Notes: generated by a model not told the origin, from the letters alone. A stretch of 64,000 nt of DNA from Alistipes excrementigallinarum (GCA_019112825.1 DXIP01000023.1:124001-188000); one strand, 5' to 3'. Positions 1 through 10,903 are shown, counted from the first letter of the stretch. Numbers and translations: made by a program.

Positions 1-235
1 GGCGAAGACCGAGCAGCTCAAGAAGGAGCTGGTGGCCTATGTCAATGCCAAGGTGAACCGCTTCTCGCGCATCTCGGAGGTGGTCGAGCAGAAGAAGGAG
101 TTCGAGAAGACCCCGACGCTCAAAATCAAGCGCTTCCTCTACAATACGACGCACCGCAAGCACGAAAAGGAGGGCTCCAAGTCGGGAGTCTCCCATGCCA
201 ATGCGGCGCTTCCCGCCGACAAGCCGCAGGCGTAA
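1..235 (+). CDS. Long-chain acyl-CoA synthetase (AMP-forming), C-terminal fragment
   Basis: Only the last 77 codons are in the window; the reading frame is open from base 2 and runs to TAA at 233-235. The segment KKEFEKTPTLKIKRFLY resembles the extreme C-terminal subdomain of ANL-superfamily fatty acid:CoA ligases, where a TPTLK/TLKxKR stretch holds the lysine that swings into the active site during adenylation. The basic tail (NTTHRKHEKEG) followed by an Ala/Pro-rich end is longer than in most homologues. The enzyme would activate long-chain fatty acids to acyl-CoA at the inner membrane. Which fatty acid is used cannot be said from this fragment. The nearest terminator on this strand lies 287 bases downstream, beyond a tandem repeat. 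Confidence 0.75.
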   Translation, partial: AKTEQLKKELVAYVNAKVNRFSRISEVVEQKKEFEKTPTLKIKRFLYNTTHRKHEKEGSKSGVSHANAALPADKPQA

Positions 236-521
236 TGCGCCGGGGCGGGGCGTGACACCGTGAAAACCTCGCACGGAGAAGGCGAGCGCCTCGCTCGCCG
301 GGAAAAGAACCGCCGAAAAAGCCTTCGGCCGGCCGGTGAGCCCGCTGCGGGCGAAGCCCCGGTTCGGCCAATGTGAAGCAACAGGTTGGGCCGGTGAGAA
401 GCAACTGGTTCAGCTGGAGAGAAGCTTTCGGGTTAGCCGGTGAGAAAGATTCGGCTCGGCCGGTGAGAAAGATTCGGCTCGGCTGATGGGAGTCCTCCGG
501 TTCGGCCGGTGAGATGAAATG
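236..521. repeat. Intergenic region with a 23-bp tandem repeat (about 6.5 units)
   Basis: Units begin at 367, 390, 413, 436, 459, 482 and 505, each exactly 23 bases apart. The best-matched pair (436-458 and 459-481) is identical and begins GCCGGTGAGAAAGATTCG. Outer units drift (for example 482-504), but the GCCGG start and spacing persist. A related GCCGGTGAG occurs at about 330. The array lies between the acyl-CoA ligase stop and the terminator at 522-562, so it is probably transcribed as a long 3' untranslated tail. No coding sequence is convincing here. Bases 236-366 are GC-rich with no recognisable feature. Confidence 0.85.
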
Positions 522-562
522 AAAAAGGAACTCCGCACCCCAAAGGTGCGGAGTTCCTTTTT
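522..562. terminator. Bidirectional intrinsic terminator
   Basis: A perfect 18-bp stem (522-539 with 545-562) surrounds a 5-base loop. It has A5 on the left and T5 on the right, so it can end transcription of the acyl-CoA ligase on + and of the DUF2723 gene on -. Confidence 0.93.
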
Positions 563-629
563 ACGTTTTCGGACCGGGAACAGAGCGGGCGCGGATCGTT
601 GCGCCGCGCCCGGCCCGAAAGAAGAGTCG

Positions 630-3600
630 TTACCGCTGCTCCGAGACGGTGGAGTCGGCCTGCTGGGGCTTGTCGCCCACGTCGGTGAGGTACTCCTCCG
701 AGACGCCCAGCGAGCGGTAGTACTTGTTGATTTCAGCCACTACGTCACGCCGTCCGGCATAGCTTGCCAGCGAGTAGATGTCGCCCAGCTCGGTGAGCTT
801 CGCATCGATGGTGTCCGACACCATGTCGCCCAGCGCTCCGTCGAAGCGGAAGTAGTACTCGATGTACTCGATGAGCGTCGTGGCATACTCCCTGAGCAGG
901 GCGTCGCCCTTCTCGGCGGCCCCTTCGGCCCCCATGCTCGCGGCGGCGTAGTACCCTTCGATGTAGGGATAGGTGTTCATGTCGGTGAAGCGAATCTGCG
1001 AGGTGGGGAACTTCTCGAGCCCCATGTCGAGCATCTCGACAGCCTCGTCGACGCGTCCCTCGCGCAGCAGCTCCTTCCCGACGCGGGCAAACATCTCGCG
1101 GGTGCGCGATGCCCCCAGGTTGTACTGCAGGAAGTAGTCCACATAGACGCGCGGGTCGTTCAGATTGCCGTAGCGGAAGGTGTCGCGCACGAGCGGCAGC
1201 GTGTAGTCGACATCCATGCGGCCGATTTCATAGGCGTTCTGCACCGGCGTGAGAATCGGCACCAGACGGTAGGCGTACCCGTCGTACTGGAGGTAGTCGA
1301 GCAGCCCGAAGTCCTGCAGGATGTAGATTTGCGTGAAGAAAATCGGACGCTTCCAGTCGAAGTTGGCCAGCATGTCGAGAATCATCAGCTGGCTCTTGTC
1401 GATGCTGCTCTGGCGGAGGTTGATGTATACCGTGTCGACCATCAGGTCGCGGTCCTTCTCGGCCACGATGCCCGAGGCAATGGCGTTCTCCTTGTTGACC
1501 GGCAGGGCGATGCGCCGTGTGGGGATGTAGTCGATGGAGGAGCCGTCAACGAGCTTGATTTTCGAGCGCGGGTCGTCGCTCAGCACGAAGTCCATCACCT
1601 CGTGGATGTCGACCGGACCCTCCAGACGCTCCTCGACCGGCAGCACGTCGTTGGCATAGGTGTACTTCCGCTTGGGCAGCGAGAAGGGTACGCCCGGCGC
1701 GTCGTTGGCCTTGGTCTTCATCTCGTCGATGTACCACTCGCCGCCCAGGTAGGAGGTGTTCATGATGCGCACGTCGGGGCGCACACCGTAGACCTCCTGG
1801 TTGTTCCAGAGCGGGAAGGTGTCGTTGTCGCCGTAGTTGAGGATAATCGAGTTGGGCAGCGTCGACTGGAGGTAGTTCCAGCCGATGTCGCGGGCCATGT
1901 AGCGGTGCGAGCGGTCGTGATCGTCCCAGTTCTGGGCGGCCAGGATGGCGGGCACGACCAGTCCGACGAGCGTCGCCGCGCCGGCAACGACCCGCGTGTC
2001 GCGCTTCACAAGCCGGGCAAACAGGTCGCGCAGCGCCAGCACGCCGAAGCCTATCCAGATGGAGAAGGCGTAGAACGAACCGGCATAGACGTAGTCGCGT
2101 TCACGCGGCTCGCCGGGCGCCGTGTTGAAGTAGAAGACCAGCGCCACGCCCGTCATGATGAAGAGCCACATGACAATCGAGAAGTTCCGCGGGTCGCGGT
2201 TGAGCTGGTAGAGCAGTCCGACCAGACCCAGCAGGAAGGGGAGGAAGTAGTAGGTGTTGCGCCCCTTGTTCTCGGCGATTTCGTGCGGCAGGTTGTCCTG
2301 CGGGCCCAGCCGCCGCTCGTCGAGCCAGCGGATGCCCGAGAGCCAGTTGCCGTCGGTGATGGTGCTCGAGCCCGAAGGCTGTATGTCGCTCTGGCGCCCC
2401 ACGAAGTTCCAGAGGAAGTAGCGCCAGTACATGTAGTTGAGCTGGTAGTTGAAGAAGAAGTAGAGGTTCTCGGCGAAGGTGGGTTCGACGACCGTGCGCA
2501 GGTCGTAGCCGTCGTCGTAGACCCGCTTGCGGCCGAAGTCGAGCACCTCGCCGCGGACGGGACGTCCCTGTTCGTCGCGGACGATTTCACCCTTGTCGTC
2601 GCGCATCACCTCGGTCTTGGTGCGGTATGCGGCCCACGGCTTGTAGGCCCGCTCGCCGCGGCGCGGCTCCCACATGCGGGGGAAGAGGTGCATGAATTCC
2701 GACGAGTGGGTGTAGCCCGTGACGGTGGTGGTCGCCTTGTAGCGGCCGTCCTCGTCGAGGTAGCGCACCTGCTTCTCCTTGTAGCCCTCGATGGGTGCCG
2801 AGTAGTAGGGGCCGTAGAAGAGCGGACGGTCGCCGTACTGGTCGCGGTTGAGCACCGAGTAGAGGGCGAAGGGGTTGTTGGGGTTGTTGCTGTTCATCGG
2901 GGGATTCACCGCTGCGCGGATGGTCATCGAGGCGTAGGAGGAGTAGCCGATGAGAATCATCGTCGTCGAGAGCAGGATGACGTTCCACGTCACCTTGCCC
3001 TTGCGGTGGGTGTACCACGAGGCCCACCCCATGGCGATGATGAGCGCCAGGGCGAAGAGCACCATGCCCGAGTTGACGGGCAGCCCCAGCGTGTTGACGA
3101 AGAAGAGGTCGACCATCGCCCCGCAGTAGACCGTATAGGGGATGATGATGCCGTTGATGAAGCCCAGGATGAGCAGCGCGACGAGCGTGGCGAGGCCCAT
3201 GCCGCGCCAGGTCACCCGCTTGGTGGTGCGGAAGTAGTAGATGAAGACCAGCGCCGGGATGGTCAGCAGGTTGAGGATGTGCACGCCGATGGAGAGTCCC
3301 ATCATGTAGGCGATGAGCACAATCCAGCGCAGGCTGTGGGGCTGGTCGGCCTCGTCCTCCCACTTGAGCATGAGCCAGATGACCAGCGCGGTGAACATCG
3401 ACGAGAGGGCGTAGACCTCGCCCTCGATGGCCGAGAACCAGAAGGTGTCGGTGAAGGTGTAGGCCAGGGCGCCGACGATGCCGGCTCCGAGCACGGCCCA
3501 CGTCGAGGCGACGGTCAGCTCGCGGCCGTCACGCGTGACGAGCCGTCGTGCAAGGTGCGTGATGGTCCAGAAGAGGAAGAGGATGCAGAAGGCACTCGCC

Positions 3601-3854
3601 AGCGAGTTCATGGCGTTGACGGCTATCCCCACGTAGTCGGGGTTGCCCAGCGCGAAGAGGGTGGCCAGACGGGCCAGCATCATGAAGAGGGGTGCTCCGG
3701 GAGGGTGCCCCACCTCGAGTTTGTAGGAGGTTGCGATGAATTCCGAACAGTCCCAGAGACTTGAGACGGGTTCCATCGTTTTCAGATAGACGAACGCCGC
3801 AATGGCGAATACCGCCCATCCGACGATGTTGTTCCAGCGTTTGAAAAATGTCAT
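630..3854 (-). CDS. DUF2723 family multi-spanning membrane protein
   Basis: This 1074-residue protein matches the Bacteroidota DUF2723 family (GT-C-like membrane proteins). The N-terminus runs through an aromatic membrane segment into TMEPVSSLWDCSEFIATSYK and GHPPGAPLF, the family hallmark with an acidic residue in the first periplasmic loop. About ten or more hydrophobic segments follow within residues 1-620, then a large soluble C-terminal part with a TPR-like helix pair (LLREGRVDEAVEMLDMGLEKFP) near the end. The family is thought to transfer sugars or assist O-glycosylation or surface glycan work, but the substrate is unknown. I chose ATG at 3854 over an upstream in-frame TTG because that TTG lies inside the promoter -7 box (3882-3889). 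It sits alone between two terminator or promoter boundaries. Confidence 0.88.
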   Translation of the reverse strand: MTFFKRWNNIVGWAVFAIAAFVYLKTMEPVSSLWDCSEFIATSYKLEVGHPPGAPLFMMLARLATLFALGNPDYVGIAVNAMNSLASAFCILFLFWTITHLARRLVTRDGRELTVASTWAVLGAGIVGALAYTFTDTFWFSAIEGEVYALSSMFTALVIWLMLKWEDEADQPHSLRWIVLIAYMMGLSIGVHILNLLTIPALVFIYYFRTTKRVTWRGMGLATLVALLILGFINGIIIPYTVYCGAMVDLFFVNTLGLPVNSGMVLFALALIIAMGWASWYTHRKGKVTWNVILLSTTMILIGYSSYASMTIRAAVNPPMNSNNPNNPFALYSVLNRDQYGDRPLFYGPYYSAPIEGYKEKQVRYLDEDGRYKATTTVTGYTHSSEFMHLFPRMWEPRRGERAYKPWAAYRTKTEVMRDDKGEIVRDEQGRPVRGEVLDFGRKRVYDDGYDLRTVVEPTFAENLYFFFNYQLNYMYWRYFLWNFVGRQSDIQPSGSSTITDGNWLSGIRWLDERRLGPQDNLPHEIAENKGRNTYYFLPFLLGLVGLLYQLNRDPRNFSIVMWLFIMTGVALVFYFNTAPGEPRERDYVYAGSFYAFSIWIGFGVLALRDLFARLVKRDTRVVAGAATLVGLVVPAILAAQNWDDHDRSHRYMARDIGWNYLQSTLPNSIILNYGDNDTFPLWNNQEVYGVRPDVRIMNTSYLGGEWYIDEMKTKANDAPGVPFSLPKRKYTYANDVLPVEERLEGPVDIHEVMDFVLSDDPRSKIKLVDGSSIDYIPTRRIALPVNKENAIASGIVAEKDRDLMVDTVYINLRQSSIDKSQLMILDMLANFDWKRPIFFTQIYILQDFGLLDYLQYDGYAYRLVPILTPVQNAYEIGRMDVDYTLPLVRDTFRYGNLNDPRVYVDYFLQYNLGASRTREMFARVGKELLREGRVDEAVEMLDMGLEKFPTSQIRFTDMNTYPYIEGYYAAASMGAEGAAEKGDALLREYATTLIEYIEYYFRFDGALGDMVSDTIDAKLTELGDIYSLASYAGRRDVVAEINKYYRSLGVSEEYLTDVGDKPQQADSTVSEQR

Positions 3855-3881
3855 ATCGGATTTGAGCTCAAGTTTTTCCTG

Positions 3882-3911
3882 CAAATGTAATCATTTAACG
3901 GCGAAAATCAA
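3882..3911 (-). promoter_or_regulatory. Promoter of the DUF2723 gene
   Basis: On the minus strand TTG (3909-3911) is followed after 19 bases by TACATTTG (3882-3889), matching the Bacteroidota consensus. A start about 7 bases downstream gives a leader of roughly 20 nt before ATG 3854. Confidence 0.75.
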
Positions 3912-4094
3912 TCGTTATTACCCCTCAAAGGCGGAAAGTTCCATGCTCGGGGCCGATTTTGTCGTTCGGGTGCCGCGCAACCGGCCGGCAGGAGGCCTGT
4001 GCTGCCGCCGGGGACCGCTGTTTTGTCGGGTGCTGCCTGTCCCTCCGCCGGAGGTGCTTGTTCTGCCTCGGAAGTTCACTCCCGGCGGCACGCG

Positions 4095-5738
<1,644 letters not shown>

Positions 5739-5844
5739 GCGTGTTGTAATCTGCGGGATTTGCGGCGGCAGCCTCTGCGGCCGTTGCCGCCGCTGTCGCC
5801 TCGAAAGGGCCCCGCCGGCGCGTTGCGGGGCCGTCGGGGCGCGG

Positions 5845-5852
5845 CAAAGGTA
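5845..5852 (-). promoter_or_regulatory. Promoter -7 box of the RNA helicase gene
   Basis: TACCTTTG on the minus strand fits TAnnTTTG. No clear TTTG lies at -33. It would give a leader of about 100 nt before ATG 5738, and stands back-to-back with the cysS promoter. Confidence 0.55.
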
Positions 5853-5868
5853 GGATTTATTGTCGGAT

Positions 5869-5903
5869 TTTGGGCGCACTCTGAATTATATTTCCTATTT
5901 TTG
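5869..5903 (+). promoter_or_regulatory. Promoter of cysS
   Basis: TTTG at 5869-5872 and TATTTTTG at 5896-5903 are 23 bases apart. The predicted start leaves a leader of about 14 nt before ATG 5924. Confidence 0.7.
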
Positions 5904-5923
5904 TAGCAAAATATTCCGACACT

Positions 5924-7399
5924 ATGGATTCCAAACTCGTGCTTTACAATACGCTCACCCGCCGCAAGGAGGTGTTCGAGCCGATTACCCCCGGCCGCGT
6001 GGGGATGTACGTCTGCGGCCCCACGGTCTACGGCGACCCCCATCTGGGCCATGCCCGTCCGGCCGTGACCTTCGACCTGCTGTTCCGCTACCTGAAGGCC
6101 TCGGGCTACAAGGTGCGCTACGTGCGCAACATCACCGATGTGGGCCATCTGGAACACGACGCCGACGAGGGTGAGGACAAAATCGCCAAGAAGGCGCGTC
6201 TCGAGCAGCTCGAACCGATGGAGGTGGCCCACTACTATACGGAGCGCTACCACCACGCTATGGATGCGCTCAACGTCGAGACGCCCTCTATCGAGCCCTG
6301 CGCTTCGGGCCACATCATCGAGCAGATTGCCTTCGTCAAGCGGATTCTCGATGCGGGCTACGCCTACGTGTCGAACGGCTCGGTATACTTCGACGTCGAG
6401 AAGTACAACGCCGCCTACAACTACGGCCGCCTGTCGGGCCGCAACCTCGACGACATCGTCGCCAACACGCGCGAGCTCGACGGCCAGAGCGACAAGCACC
6501 ACTCCTACGACTTCGCCCTCTGGAAGAAGGCCTCGCCCGAACACATCATGCGGTGGCCCTCGCCCTGGAGCGACGGCTTCCCGGGCTGGCACATGGAGTG
6601 CTCGGCCATGTCGACGCGCTATCTGGGCGAGCGGTTCGACATCCACGGCGGCGGCATGGACCTCATGTTCCCCCACCACGAGTGCGAAATCGCGCAGTCG
6701 ACGGCCGCTCTGGGCCACGATTCGGCGCGCTACTGGGTCCACAACAACATGATTACCATCAATGGCCAGAAGATGGGCAAGTCGCTGGGCAACTTCATCA
6801 CGCTCGAGGAGCTCTTCACGGGGCGCCACCGCCTTCTGGCGCAGGCCTACTCGCCGATGACCATCCGCTTCTTCGTGCTGCAGGCCCACTACCGCTCGAC
6901 GCTCGACTTCTCGAACGAGGCGCTGCAGGCCGCCGAGAAGGGGCTCGACCGTCTGATGAAGGCCGTCGAGACGCTCGACCGCCTCAAGGCGTCGGACTCC
7001 TCGACGGTCAATCCGGCCGAGCTCGAGGAGCGCTGCCGCGCGGCGATGGACGACGACCTCAATTCGCCGATGGTCATCTCGGCCCTCTTCGACTGGGTGC
7101 GCATCATCAACCAGATTGCCGAGGGGCAGCAGCGCATCTCGGCCGAGGAACTCAAGGCGCTTCACACGACGGTGCACCGCTACGTCTTCGGCATCCTCGG
7201 ACTGAAGGACGAGAAGGCGGCCGGCGCCGCTTCGGGCCGCGACTACGTGACGCCGCTGGTCGAGCTGCTGCTCGAGGAGCGTCTCAAGGCGCGTGCCGCC
7301 AAGGACTGGGCCACGTCGGACCGCATCCGCGACGGCCTCTCCGCCGCCGGCATCCGCGTCAAGGACCGCAAGGACGGCAGCGACTGGGAGCTCGAGTAG
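5924..7399 (+). CDS. cysS: Cysteine--tRNA ligase
   Basis: A 491-residue class I aminoacyl-tRNA synthetase that charges tRNA-Cys in the cytoplasm. The HIGH signature reads HLGHAR directly after MYVCGPTVYGDP, whose Cys is the first zinc ligand. GWHMECS and FPHHECEIAQS supply the other expected zinc-site residues. The KMSKS loop reads KMGKSLGN. Length is normal. The C-terminal anticodon-binding domain ends in RIRDGLSAAGIRVKDRKDGSDWEL, typical of CysRS. It has its own promoter and no partner gene closer than 230 bases downstream. Confidence 0.98.
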   Translation: MDSKLVLYNTLTRRKEVFEPITPGRVGMYVCGPTVYGDPHLGHARPAVTFDLLFRYLKASGYKVRYVRNITDVGHLEHDADEGEDKIAKKARLEQLEPMEVAHYYTERYHHAMDALNVETPSIEPCASGHIIEQIAFVKRILDAGYAYVSNGSVYFDVEKYNAAYNYGRLSGRNLDDIVANTRELDGQSDKHHSYDFALWKKASPEHIMRWPSPWSDGFPGWHMECSAMSTRYLGERFDIHGGGMDLMFPHHECEIAQSTAALGHDSARYWVHNNMITINGQKMGKSLGNFITLEELFTGRHRLLAQAYSPMTIRFFVLQAHYRSTLDFSNEALQAAEKGLDRLMKAVETLDRLKASDSSTVNPAELEERCRAAMDDDLNSPMVISALFDWVRIINQIAEGQQRISAEELKALHTTVHRYVFGILGLKDEKAAGAASGRDYVTPLVELLLEERLKARAAKDWATSDRIRDGLSAAGIRVKDRKDGSDWELE

Positions 7400-7631
7400 C
7401 GCTGCGGAACCCCTGCCCCGGCATCCATCCGCCGGGGCGCAGGTGTGCTCTCCGGAGGGCAGGGTCTCCGGGGCGGAGACTCCATCCGTCCGGAGTGCTC
7501 CGCCACGGGACTGTCCGTGCCGGGAAGAGAGCCCGGGGTTCCTCCCCCGAATGGAAAAATAAACAACGGGGTGCCTGCGGGCATCCGCATCTGGAAGAGA
7601 CAACGCAAGGAAAGAAAGGAGAGAAGAAGTT

Positions 7632-9029
7632 ATGACGGAGATAAGGGGAGCGGCCATGGAGCTCGGAACCGAGCGTATTCGCAAACTGCTCGTGCAGTAT
7701 GCCGTGCCGGCCATCATTGCCATGACGGCCTCGTCGCTCTACAACATGGTGGACAGCATCTTCATCGGCCACGGCGTGGGCCCGCTCGCCATTTCGGGTC
7801 TGGCGCTCACCTTCCCGCTGATGAACCTCGCGGCGGCCTTCGGCTCGCTGGTGGGCGTGGGTGCCGCGACGCTCGTCTCGATGCGCCTCGGACAGCGCGA
7901 CTACGACACGGCCGGCAAGGTGCTGGGCAACGTCTTCATGCTCAATCTGATTATCGGTGTGGCCTTCAGCATCGTCACGCTGCTCTTCCTCGACCCGATT
8001 CTCTACTTCTTCGGTGCGAGCGAGGCGACGGTGGGCTATGCGCGCGAGTACATGACCGTGATTCTGCTGGGCAACGTTATCACGCACATGTATCTGGGGC
8101 TGAACTCCGTGCTGCGCGCCTCGGGCCACCCGCGCAAGGCGATGTACGCCACCATCAATACGGTGGTTATCAATACGGTGCTCGATCCGCTCTTCATCTA
8201 CGGCTTCGGCTGGGGCATCCGCGGCGCCGCCATCGCCACGGTGCTTGCCCAGGTCATCTCGCTCGTGTGGCAGTTCCGCATCCTCTCCGACCGGCGCGAG
8301 CTGCTCCACTTCCGGCGCGGCATCTACCGCCTCCATGCCAAAATCGTGCGCGACATCCTGGCCATCGGCATGTCGCCCTTCCTGATGAACCTGGCCGCCT
8401 GCTTCATCGTGATTCTCATCAACAAGGGGCTCAAGGAGTTCGGCGGCGACCTCTCCATCGGCGCCTACGGCATCGTCAACCGTGTGGCCTTCTTCTTCGT
8501 GATGGTGGTCATGGGGCTCAACCAGGGCATGCAGCCCATCGCCGGCTACAACTTCGGCGCGCAGCAGTACGACCGCGTGCTGCGGGTGCTGAAGCTGACG
8601 GCCATCGGCGCCACGTGCGTCACCACGTGCGGCTTCCTGCTGGGCGAGCTGATGCCGCGGCTGGCCGTCTCGCTCTTCACGAAGGATGCCGAGCTGGTGC
8701 GTCTGGCGGCCGAGGGCATGCGCATCACCTTTGTCTGCTTCCCGATTATCGGCTTCCAGATGGTGGCCACCAACTTCTTCATGAGCATCGGCATGGCCGG
8801 CAAGGCCATCTTCCTGTCGCTCTCGCGCCAGCTGCTCTTCCTGCTGCCGGGGCTCGTGCTGCTGCCTCCGCTCTTCGACCAGTATACGCAGTGGAACGGC
8901 AGCTGGGGCGTATGGTGCGCCATGCCGCTGTCGGACCTGCTGGCCAGCATCGTCGCCTTCCTCATGCTGATGCATCAACTGCGCGGATTCAGGCGCCTGG
9001 TGGGGCCGGACTCCGCACCTCAAAAATAA
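7632..9029 (+). CDS. MATE family multidrug/Na+ efflux transporter
   Basis: A 465-residue protein with about 12 hydrophobic helices in two homologous halves and the typical MATE opening (LLVQYAVPAIIAMTASSLYNMVDSIFIG begins near residue 20). The second half repeats the pattern with NLAACFIVILINKGL and MGLNQGMQPIAGYNFGA, the latter a MATE signature. It would export cationic drugs or dyes across the inner membrane using an ion gradient; the substrate is unknown. The start has a purine-rich Shine-Dalgarno-like stretch (AAAGGAGAGAAGAAG), unusual among its neighbours. It heads a three-gene run with the kinase (6-base gap) and prfB (6-base gap). Confidence 0.93.
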   Translation: MTEIRGAAMELGTERIRKLLVQYAVPAIIAMTASSLYNMVDSIFIGHGVGPLAISGLALTFPLMNLAAAFGSLVGVGAATLVSMRLGQRDYDTAGKVLGNVFMLNLIIGVAFSIVTLLFLDPILYFFGASEATVGYAREYMTVILLGNVITHMYLGLNSVLRASGHPRKAMYATINTVVINTVLDPLFIYGFGWGIRGAAIATVLAQVISLVWQFRILSDRRELLHFRRGIYRLHAKIVRDILAIGMSPFLMNLAACFIVILINKGLKEFGGDLSIGAYGIVNRVAFFFVMVVMGLNQGMQPIAGYNFGAQQYDRVLRVLKLTAIGATCVTTCGFLLGELMPRLAVSLFTKDAELVRLAAEGMRITFVCFPIIGFQMVATNFFMSIGMAGKAIFLSLSRQLLFLLPGLVLLPPLFDQYTQWNGSWGVWCAMPLSDLLASIVAFLMLMHQLRGFRRLVGPDSAPQK

Positions 9030-9035
9030 CGCGAT

Positions 9036-9671
9036 ATGGACAAGTTCGTAATCAACATAGGCCGCCAGCTGGGCAGCGGCGGCAAGGCTGTCGGTGAGCT
9101 TCTTGCCCGCCGGCTCGGCATCCGGATGTACGACAAGCAGCTCATCGCCCTGGCGGCCGACCAGAGCGGCATCCGTCCCGAACACTTCGAGAAGGCCGAC
9201 GAGAAGGAGTCGCGCGGCATGCTCTCGTCGCTGGTCTACTACCTGAGGGCCCCCTTCTGCGGCGACAACGCCACGGTGGCCAACGTGCTGTCGAACGACG
9301 CGCTGTTCAAAATCCAGAGCGACGTGATTCGCGACCTGGCCGGGCGCGAGTCGTGCATCTTCGTGGGACGCTGCGCCGACTACATCCTGCGCGACCATCC
9401 GCGCGCGGTCAACGTCTTCATCTCGGCCGACGAGGAGGACCGCATCGAGCGGCTCTGTCGCCTGCACGGCATCACGCCCGAGGAGGCGCGCACGCGGATG
9501 CGGCGGACCGACGCCAGCCGCGCCGACTATTACAATTACTACAGCTCCCGCACGTGGGGCGAAGCGGCCACCTACCACCTGTGTGTCAACTCGTCGACGC
9601 TCGGCGGTGAGGAGGGAACGGCCGACTTCATCCTCGAATTTGCGTCGCGGAAGCTCAAAACCCGATTCTGA
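9036..9671 (+). CDS. Cytidylate kinase-like protein
   Basis: A 211-residue protein of the cytidylate-kinase-like family (PF13189 type). The P-loop is degenerate: GRQLGSGGKAVGELLARRLG near residue 9 replaces the strict GxxGxGK[ST], as is usual for this family. A second conserved stretch is ESCIFVGRCADYIL followed by VFISADEEDRIERL, and then the lid-like RMRRTDASRADYYNYYSSRTWGE. Phosphoryl transfer to a nucleotide or similar small molecule is likely, but the substrate is not established for the family. Six-base gaps on both sides place it in one transcript with the MATE gene and prfB. Confidence 0.85.
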   Translation: MDKFVINIGRQLGSGGKAVGELLARRLGIRMYDKQLIALAADQSGIRPEHFEKADEKESRGMLSSLVYYLRAPFCGDNATVANVLSNDALFKIQSDVIRDLAGRESCIFVGRCADYILRDHPRAVNVFISADEEDRIERLCRLHGITPEEARTRMRRTDASRADYYNYYSSRTWGEAATYHLCVNSSTLGGEEGTADFILEFASRKLKTRF

Positions 9672-9677
9672 AACATC

Positions 9678-10790
9678 ATGGTACTTGCCGAACAAATCAA
9701 GGAGGCGGCCGCGCGCCGCGATACGCTCTACCGCTGTCTCGACATCGAACAGCGCCGGATAGACCTGCGCAACGAGGAGGAGAAGACCCAGGAGCCCGAC
9801 TTCTGGAACGACCCCGCCAAGGCGCGCGAACAGCTGCGCAAGGTGGCGGGCATCAAGGCGTGGATTGAGGAGTACGACGCCGTGGACAAGCTGGTCGAGG
9901 ACCTCGAGCTGATGCCCGACTTCGTGAAGGAGGGGGTCGTCTCCGAGGAGGAGCTCGACGCCCACTACGCCGAGACGATGGAGCGCATCGGAAAACTCGA
10001 GATGCGCAACATGCTGCGCCGCGACGAGGACAAGCTGGGCGCCATCATGGACATCAACGCCGGTGCGGGCGGCACCGAGGCGCTCGACTGGGCCTCGATG
10101 CTCATGCGCATGTATACGCGCTGGGGCGAGGCCCACGGCTACAAGGTCAAGGTGCTCGATTACCAGGCCGGCGAGGAGGTGGGCGTCAAGTCCTGTACGC
10201 TGGAGTTCGAGGGCGACTATGCCTACGGCTATCTGAAGAGCGAAAACGGCGTCCACCGCATGGTGCGCCTCTCGCCCTTCAACGCCAACAACAAGCGTCA
10301 GACAACCTTCGCCTCGGTCTTCGTCTCGCCGGCGGTCGACGACTCGATTGAGATTGTGGTCAATCCGGCCGACATCGAGTGGGATACCTTCCGTTCGAGC
10401 GGTGCGGGCGGCCAGAACGTCAATAAGGTGGAGACGGCCGTGCGCCTGCGCTACCACGGCAAGGACCCCGATACGGGCGAGCCGGTGGAGTACCTCATCG
10501 AGAACATGGAGACCCGCTCCCAGCTGATGAACCGCGAGAATGCGATGCGCATCCTCAAATCGAAGCTCTACCAGCGCGAGCTGGACAAGCGCATGGCGAC
10601 GCAGCAGGCTCTGGAGGCCTCGAAGAAGCGCATCGAGTGGGGCTCGCAGATTCGCTCCTACGTCTTCGACGACCGCCGGGTGAAGGACCACCGCACGGGG
10701 GTGCAGACCTCGGATGTCGATGCGGTGATGGACGGCGACATCGACGCCTTCATCAAGGCCTACCTGATGGAGTTCGGCGGCGAGGCGTAG
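9678..10790 (+). CDS. prfB: Peptide chain release factor 2
   Basis: A 370-residue class I release factor that recognises UGA and UAA stops and triggers peptide release. It carries the RF2 tripeptide SPF (in RLSPFNANNKRQTTFAS) and the catalytic GGQ in SGAGGQNVNKVETAV, plus the C-terminal WGSQIRSYVFDD block. The reading frame is continuous from ATG 9678: at the place where most bacteria have CUU UGA C (the autoregulatory +1 frameshift site) this gene reads TGT CTC GAC in frame, with no upstream SD-like stimulator. Last gene of the MATE-kinase-prfB run, followed by a hairpin at 10814-10850. Confidence 0.97.
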   Translation: MVLAEQIKEAAARRDTLYRCLDIEQRRIDLRNEEEKTQEPDFWNDPAKAREQLRKVAGIKAWIEEYDAVDKLVEDLELMPDFVKEGVVSEEELDAHYAETMERIGKLEMRNMLRRDEDKLGAIMDINAGAGGTEALDWASMLMRMYTRWGEAHGYKVKVLDYQAGEEVGVKSCTLEFEGDYAYGYLKSENGVHRMVRLSPFNANNKRQTTFASVFVSPAVDDSIEIVVNPADIEWDTFRSSGAGGQNVNKVETAVRLRYHGKDPDTGEPVEYLIENMETRSQLMNRENAMRILKSKLYQRELDKRMATQQALEASKKRIEWGSQIRSYVFDDRRVKDHRTGVQTSDVDAVMDGDIDAFIKAYLMEFGGEA

Positions 10791-10813
10791 CGCAGCGGCC
10801 GGAGTGTAATGCG

Positions 10814-10850
10814 CGAAGGCCCCGTTCCCGTCGGCGGAACGGGGCCTTCG
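10814..10850 (+). terminator. Terminator hairpin after prfB
   Basis: A 15-bp perfect stem (10814-10828 with 10836-10850) and 7-base loop lie 23 bases after the prfB stop. There is no immediate T-run (a T6 follows 17 bases later), so its strength is uncertain. Confidence 0.65.
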
Positions 10851-10903
10851 TCGCAGGAGCCGGCATCTTTTTTCATGGACAACCTCTGAAACGTGTTGAA
10901 GCG

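Noticed and set aside
236..521. CRISPR array
   Set aside because: The 23-bp units are directly abutting with no unique spacers and there are no cas genes in the window.
519..3764. Open frame of 1081 codons opposite the DUF2723 gene
   Set aside because: It is the mirror of a GC-rich gene with strong third-position bias; the predicted protein is Val/Arg/Glu/His-rich with no family pattern, and the opposite strand has a clear membrane protein with promoter and terminator.
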